From Bacillota bacterium (lineage in GTDB: Bacteria > Bacillota > Clostridia > DSM-8532), in the NCBI GenBank assembly GCA_023440865.1, contig JAEXRM010000197.1:1-16024 (forward strand): a stretch of 16,024 nucleotides of DNA. The letters run 5' to 3'. Each line of letters begins with the position of its first letter. Position 1 is the stretch's first letter. A model generated the notes under the pieces. It did no database searches, was not told the origin of the DNA, and saw only the letters and a program-made list of their open reading frames with translations. Below are positions 13,067 through 16,024 of the stretch, one piece after another. Both the position numbers and the translations under genes were made by a program.

Positions 13067-13084
13067 CGTGCATGATCATGCACG
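13067..13084. repeat. 18-bp perfect palindrome upstream of the pot promoter
   Basis: CGTGCATGATCATGCACG is fully self-complementary with no spacer. It lies 90 bases upstream of the -35 box. Perfect spacer-less palindromes of this length suit a dimeric regulator; none can be named. Confidence 0.6.
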
Positions 13085-13173
13085 GAAGTCATCCCGCCAT
13101 GACCGGGACAGCGGTTGCTTTCTCCTGATGCTGATGATTTCGGGCGACTGTGTGAAAAGCCATGGAAACATGA

Positions 13174-13202
13174 TTGACAGTAGGGGTTGCGGGTGCAATA
13201 AT
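13174..13202 (+). promoter_or_regulatory. Near-consensus promoter for the XRE-cupin and potABC genes
   Basis: TTGACA (13174-13179) is perfect, the spacer is exactly 17 bases, and AATAAT (13197-13202) is preceded by TGC, giving an extended -10. Start of transcription near 13209. Confidence 0.85.
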
Positions 13203-13211
13203 GATGCTTGT

Positions 13212-13230
13212 TGTTTAGAAATACTAAACA
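13212..13230 (+). promoter_or_regulatory. Probable operator: TGTTTAG-N5-CTAAACA inverted repeat
   Basis: Perfect 7-bp arms, TGTTTAG (13212-13218) and CTAAACA (13224-13230), flank AAATA. The repeat lies at about +4 to +22 of the predicted transcript, right after the -10 box, where a bound protein would block initiation or escape. AT-rich in a GC-rich region. The likely ligand is the XRE-cupin protein encoded next. Confidence 0.7.
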
Positions 13231-13291
13231 GGAAGTTTTTGTTTTCATGGCCGCCCCACATGCATGTCATGCATGCGGCAGGGATGGATGT

Positions 13292-13309
13292 GCGGCATGT
13301 GCGTGCCGC
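13292..13309 (+). promoter_or_regulatory. GC hairpin in the leader of the XRE-cupin gene
   Basis: GCGGCA (13292-13297) and TGCCGC (13304-13309) form a perfect 6-bp stem with a 6-base loop, about 35 bases before the start codon. No T-run follows. Confidence 0.3.
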
Positions 13310-13343
13310 GGGACGGCAATGAACGCGGGGGTGCGGGGTTGCG

Positions 13344-13883
13344 ATGGAAATCGGTGCGAAGATCCGGGGATTGAGGCTCCAGCGCGGCATGACCCAGGAA
13401 GAGCTGGCGGACCGCTGCGAGCTGACGAAGGGGTATATCTCCCAGCTTGAACGCGATCTGACATCGCCCTCCATCGTCACGCTCCAGGCCATGCTCGACT
13501 GCCTGGGGTCGAACCTGCCGGTCTTCTTCGGCGAATCCGTCGACGAGCCGGTCGTGTTCCGCGAAGAGGACCGATATGTCAAGGAAAGCGCCGACGGCGC
13601 CATCCGGGTCGGCTGGATCGTGCCCGACGCGGTCAAGCGCACCATGGAATCGATCGTGCTCGAACTGATGCCCGGCGCCGAATCGGAAGAGGACGACCCG
13701 CATGCGGGCGAGGAGTTCGGCATGGTCCTGCAGGGCAGCGTGACACTGCGCCTGGGCGGGACGCGCCATCGTCTGCGCAAGGGCGATTGCTTCCAGTTCA
13801 AGCCGGATCGGGAGCATGCGATCAGGAATACGGGCAAGGTACCGGCAAAAGTCCTCTGGCTCTCTTCACCACCGAGTTTCTGA
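13344..13883 (+). CDS. XRE-family regulator with C-terminal cupin domain
   Basis: The 179-residue protein has an N-terminal XRE helix-turn-helix (about 3-60): IGAKIRGLRLQRGMTQEELA, then ELTKGYISQLERDLTSPSIVTL, the typical second and third helices. The C-terminal part (about 102-176) is a cupin: ESIVLELMPGAES, then PHAGEEFGMVLQGSVTLRLGG and KGDCFQFKPDREHAIRN; His120, Glu124 and His158 could hold a metal or line the ligand pocket. Proteins of this build (PuuR-like) commonly sit directly before potABCD and are thought to sense polyamines or a related small molecule. Here it is the first gene of the pot operon, behind a strong promoter with an inverted repeat over the start, so it probably represses its own operon. 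The ribosome site is weak (GGGGT at 13335-13339). potA begins 17 bases after the stop. Confidence 0.9.
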   Translation: MEIGAKIRGLRLQRGMTQEELADRCELTKGYISQLERDLTSPSIVTLQAMLDCLGSNLPVFFGESVDEPVVFREEDRYVKESADGAIRVGWIVPDAVKRTMESIVLELMPGAESEEDDPHAGEEFGMVLQGSVTLRLGGTRHRLRKGDCFQFKPDREHAIRNTGKVPAKVLWLSSPPSF

Positions 13884-13900
13884 CTGTTGGGGGATCGGAT

Positions 13901-14950
13901 ATGGGCAAGACACTCATCGAACTGAAGGGGATCACGAAATCGTTCGGCGGCAACACGGTGGTGGACCGCCTCGACTTGTCGATCCGCGAGAATGAATTCG
14001 TCACGCTGCTCGGACCGAGCGGATGCGGCAAGACAACAACGCTGCGCATGATCGGCGGCTTCGAGGAGCCCGATTCCGGCGAGATCCTGTTCGACGGCCA
14101 AAACCTCGTGCCCGTGCCGCCGTACAGGCGCAACATCAACACGGTGTTCCAGCGGTACGCGTTGTTTCCGCACCTGAATGTGTTCGAGAACATCGCCTTC
14201 GGCCTGCGCATCAAGAAGGCCGGTCGCGACGAGGTCCACGAACGGGTGGGACATATGCTCAAGCTCGTTGATCTCGAAGGATTCGAAAAGCGCAACGTCG
14301 ACTCGCTGTCAGGCGGCCAGCAGCAGCGTGTGGCCATCGCGCGCGCCCTGGTGAACCGGCCCAAGGTGCTGCTGCTGGACGAGCCGCTCGGCGCACTCGA
14401 TCTGAAGCTGCGCAAGGAGATGCAGATCGAGCTGCTCGACATGCAGCGTTCGGTCGGCATCACCTTCATCTATGTCACGCACGACCAGGAGGAGGCGCTG
14501 ACGATGTCCGACACCGTGGTCGTCATGAACCGCGGCGTCGTCCAGCAGATCGGAACGCCCGTCGACATCTACAACGAACCGGTCAACCGGTTCGTGGCGG
14601 ATTTCATCGGCGAGAGCAACATCATCGAGGCCGTCATGCCCTGCGACCGCACCGTCGTCATCGACGATGTCGCCTTCCCCTGCGTCGACACCGGTTTTGC
14701 ACCGGACGAGCCGGTGGATGTCGTCATCCGGCCGGAGGACATCCGCATTTCGGTCGATCCGGCCGAGGGACTGCTGCAGGGAACCGTGACCTCCGTCGTG
14801 TTCAAGGGCGTGCATTACGAAATGTTCATCGAGACGGACCGGCGCGAGTTCATGGTCCACCGCACGGTCAGTTTCCCCGTTGGCAGCCGCGTGGGCATGA
14901 ACGTGCAGCCGGCCGACATCCAGGTCATGAAGCGGGGGGGGACGCCATGA
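13901..14950 (+). CDS. potA: Spermidine/putrescine ABC transporter ATPase
   Basis: The 349-residue ATPase drives polyamine uptake with PotB and PotC. Motifs: Walker A GPSGCGKT (38-45), Q-loop FQRYALFPH (83-91), signature LSGGQQQR (136-143), Walker B LLLDEP (157-162), D-loop GALD and His194 in THDQEEALTMSD. A C-terminal TOBE-type domain (from about 270) includes DVVIRPEDI and GTVTSVVFKGVHYEM. FVADFIGESNIIEA between them is typical of PotA. The start at 13901 is fixed by GGGGGAT at 13889-13894; an open frame 114 bases longer runs into the regulator gene and is not used. It overlaps potB by 4 bases (ATGA). Substrate choice between spermidine and putrescine cannot be read from the ATPase. Confidence 0.96.
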   Translation: MGKTLIELKGITKSFGGNTVVDRLDLSIRENEFVTLLGPSGCGKTTTLRMIGGFEEPDSGEILFDGQNLVPVPPYRRNINTVFQRYALFPHLNVFENIAFGLRIKKAGRDEVHERVGHMLKLVDLEGFEKRNVDSLSGGQQQRVAIARALVNRPKVLLLDEPLGALDLKLRKEMQIELLDMQRSVGITFIYVTHDQEEALTMSDTVVVMNRGVVQQIGTPVDIYNEPVNRFVADFIGESNIIEAVMPCDRTVVIDDVAFPCVDTGFAPDEPVDVVIRPEDIRISVDPAEGLLQGTVTSVVFKGVHYEMFIETDRREFMVHRTVSFPVGSRVGMNVQPADIQVMKRGGTP

Positions 14951-15795
14951 GGGCACGCATGCGCATGCTGGCCTGGCCCTATGCCGGCTGGATGGCCGTT
15001 TTCATTGTCATTCCGCTTGTGCTCGTGCTGCTGTACGGCATCACGAGCGGCGACATCCACGACGCGTCGACGTGGCGGCTCACGCTGGGCAATTTCAGCC
15101 GCTTCGGCGAGCCCATCTACCTCAAGGTGATGGGCGACTCCTTTGTGCTGGCTGTCGCCAGCACGCTGCTGTGCCTGCTGCTGGGATATCCGGTCGCCAT
15201 GATCATCGCCCGTTCCGATCCGCGCCACCGGAATCTGCTGCTGATGCTGTTCCTCGTACCCATGTGGATGAACTTCCTGCTGCGCACGTATGCCTGGATG
15301 TCGCTGCTGTCGCCGAACGGCCTGATCAACCGGCTGCTGGCGTCGATCGGCCTGCCGAAGCTTGCGATCATGCCGGGACCGTGGGCGGTGCTGCTGGGCA
15401 TGGTCTACAACTTTCTGCCGTTCATGGTGCTGCCCATCTACACGTCCCTCTCGAAGGTGGACAAGGGGCTGCTCGAGGCGGCGTCTGATCTCGGCGCGAA
15501 CCGGGCGCTCACCTTTTTCCGGGTCATCTTCCCGCTTTCCATTCCCGGCGTCGTATCCGGCATCACGATGGTCTTCATGCCGGCGGTCAGCACCTTCGTC
15601 ATCTCCTCGCTGCTGGGCGGCAGCAAGACGCTGCTCATCGGCGATGTCATCGAGCAGCAGTTCACCTACGAGCGGAACTGGCACTTCGGTTCCTCGCTCT
15701 CCATCATCCTGATGATCCTCATCCTGCTGTCGATGGCGCTGATGTCCCGCATCGACCGGAACAAGCCGGTGGAGGAAGGGGGCAAAACATCATGA
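14947..15795 (+). CDS. potB: Spermidine/putrescine ABC transporter permease PotB
   Basis: The 282-residue membrane protein is one half of the polyamine channel. Six hydrophobic segments are visible, starting with WMAVFIVIPLVLVLLYGI and ending with LSIILMILILLSMALMS. The EAA loop that docks onto PotA is EAASDLGANRALTFFRVIFPLSIPG (about 178-202). RTYAWMSLLSPNGLINRLL matches PotB proteins. Start ATG 14947 shares four bases with the end of potA; its stop TGA shares bases with the start of potC, so the three are translated as a coupled unit. Confidence 0.96.
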   Translation: MRARMRMLAWPYAGWMAVFIVIPLVLVLLYGITSGDIHDASTWRLTLGNFSRFGEPIYLKVMGDSFVLAVASTLLCLLLGYPVAMIIARSDPRHRNLLLMLFLVPMWMNFLLRTYAWMSLLSPNGLINRLLASIGLPKLAIMPGPWAVLLGMVYNFLPFMVLPIYTSLSKVDKGLLEAASDLGANRALTFFRVIFPLSIPGVVSGITMVFMPAVSTFVISSLLGGSKTLLIGDVIEQQFTYERNWHFGSSLSIILMILILLSMALMSRIDRNKPVEEGGKTS

Positions 15796-16024
15796 TGCGT
15801 TTTCTCAAGAAGACCTACATGGGGCTGATCTTCCTGTTCCTCTACACGCCCATCATCGTGCTGATCGCGTTCTCGTTCAACAGCTCCAAGTCCCGCAGCC
15901 AGTGGGGAGGATTCACGCTCAAATGGTACCTGGACATGCTCGGAGACCGGCAGATCCGCGAAGCCATCGTCTTCACTGTCGTGATCGCCGTGCTCTCGAC
16001 GGTTCTGTCCACGATCTTCGGCAC
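15792..16024 (+). CDS. potC: Spermidine/putrescine ABC transporter permease PotC (partial, cut by window end)
   Basis: The frame begins MMRFLKKTYMGLIFLFLYTP and continues IIVLIAFSFNSSKSRSQWGGFTLKWY, the well-known PotC N-terminus with its first membrane helix, then LDMLGDRQIREAIVFTVVIAVLST into the second helix. Only 77 complete codons are present. AGGAAGGGGG at 15773-15782 is the ribosome site; ATG at 15792 and 15795 are both possible. The potB stop overlaps the start. The remaining part, and potD if present, lie beyond the window. Confidence 0.94.
   Translation, partial: MMRFLKKTYMGLIFLFLYTPIIVLIAFSFNSSKSRSQWGGFTLKWYLDMLGDRQIREAIVFTVVIAVLSTVLSTIFG

Larger units (their letters stand above)
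12867..13343. other. Palindrome-rich control region between lepB and the pot operon
   Basis: This 477-base gap has no convincing gene. It holds the lepB terminator, an 18-bp perfect palindrome (13067-13084), a near-consensus promoter (13174-13202), a 19-base inverted repeat at the expected transcription start (13212-13230), two adjacent CATGCATG units (13259-13275) and a 6-bp GC hairpin (13292-13309). Short open frames across it have no ribosome sites. Confidence 0.6.

Noticed and set aside
12939..13343. Short open frames between lepB and the XRE-cupin gene
   Set aside because: They cross a promoter and several palindromes, lack ribosome sites and resemble no known protein.
1..16024. CRISPR arrays, tRNA, rRNA, insertion sequences or phage genes
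   Set aside because: No regularly spaced repeats, cloverleaf sequences, transposase motifs or attachment-type duplications were seen on either strand by eye.

Overview
The window looks like a chromosomal, GC-rich, Gram-positive (Bacillota, Clostridia-like) segment. Supporting points are the nadD-yqeK pair, the HPr-phosphorylation-type histidine in the glycerol kinase, the XRE-cupin regulator directly ahead of potABC, a SpoIID/LytB-type protein, and strong AGGAGG-like Shine-Dalgarno sites before nearly every gene. No phage, transposon, CRISPR array, tRNA or rRNA was seen. The lineage is an inference from gene content; a high-GC relative of the Christensenellales would fit but is not shown.

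Layout. (1) 1-1914, plus strand: the last 19 codons of an unidentified gene, then two overlapping RimK-like ATP-grasp ligases of different sequence. (2) 1957-2773, minus strand: a small Smr-domain protein followed by the nucleoid protein HU with its own promoter and a clear terminator. (3) 2774-4416: a divergent promoter region and a lone glycerol kinase gene with a hairpin-rich leader. (4) 4429-5370, minus strand: an orphan TadG-like pilus-type membrane protein, convergent with glpK. (5) 5371-9239: a 349-base divergent promoter region, then a secreted SpoIID/LytB protein with a SPOR-like segment, lspA and an overlapping RluA/RluD pseudouridine synthase with unusual tails. (6) 9211-11956: a promoter that overlaps the end of the rluD-like gene drives a small HMA-domain protein that has lost one of its two metal cysteines, then a YccF membrane protein (TTG start), nadD, yqeK (GTG start) and an MgtC/SapB membrane protein. 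(7) 12156-12938: type I signal peptidase and its terminator. (8) 12939-16024: a 477-base gap (12867-13343) with several perfect palindromes and a near-consensus promoter, then an XRE-cupin regulator and potA, potB and the start of potC (cut by the window edge).

How they fit together. Most genes are housekeeping: lipoprotein maturation (lspA), protein export (lepB), NAD synthesis and dinucleotide turnover (nadD, yqeK), rRNA modification (rluD-like), DNA packing (HU), glycerol entry to metabolism (glpK) and polyamine uptake (pot). The least ordinary parts are the tandem ATP-grasp pair, whose products and substrates cannot be read from sequence; the single-cysteine HMA protein; the palindrome-rich control region of the pot operon, which points to autoregulation by the XRE-cupin protein; and the possible sporulation-type -10 element before the TadG-like gene. 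I found no clear evidence of a wholly new defence or mobile system in this window.
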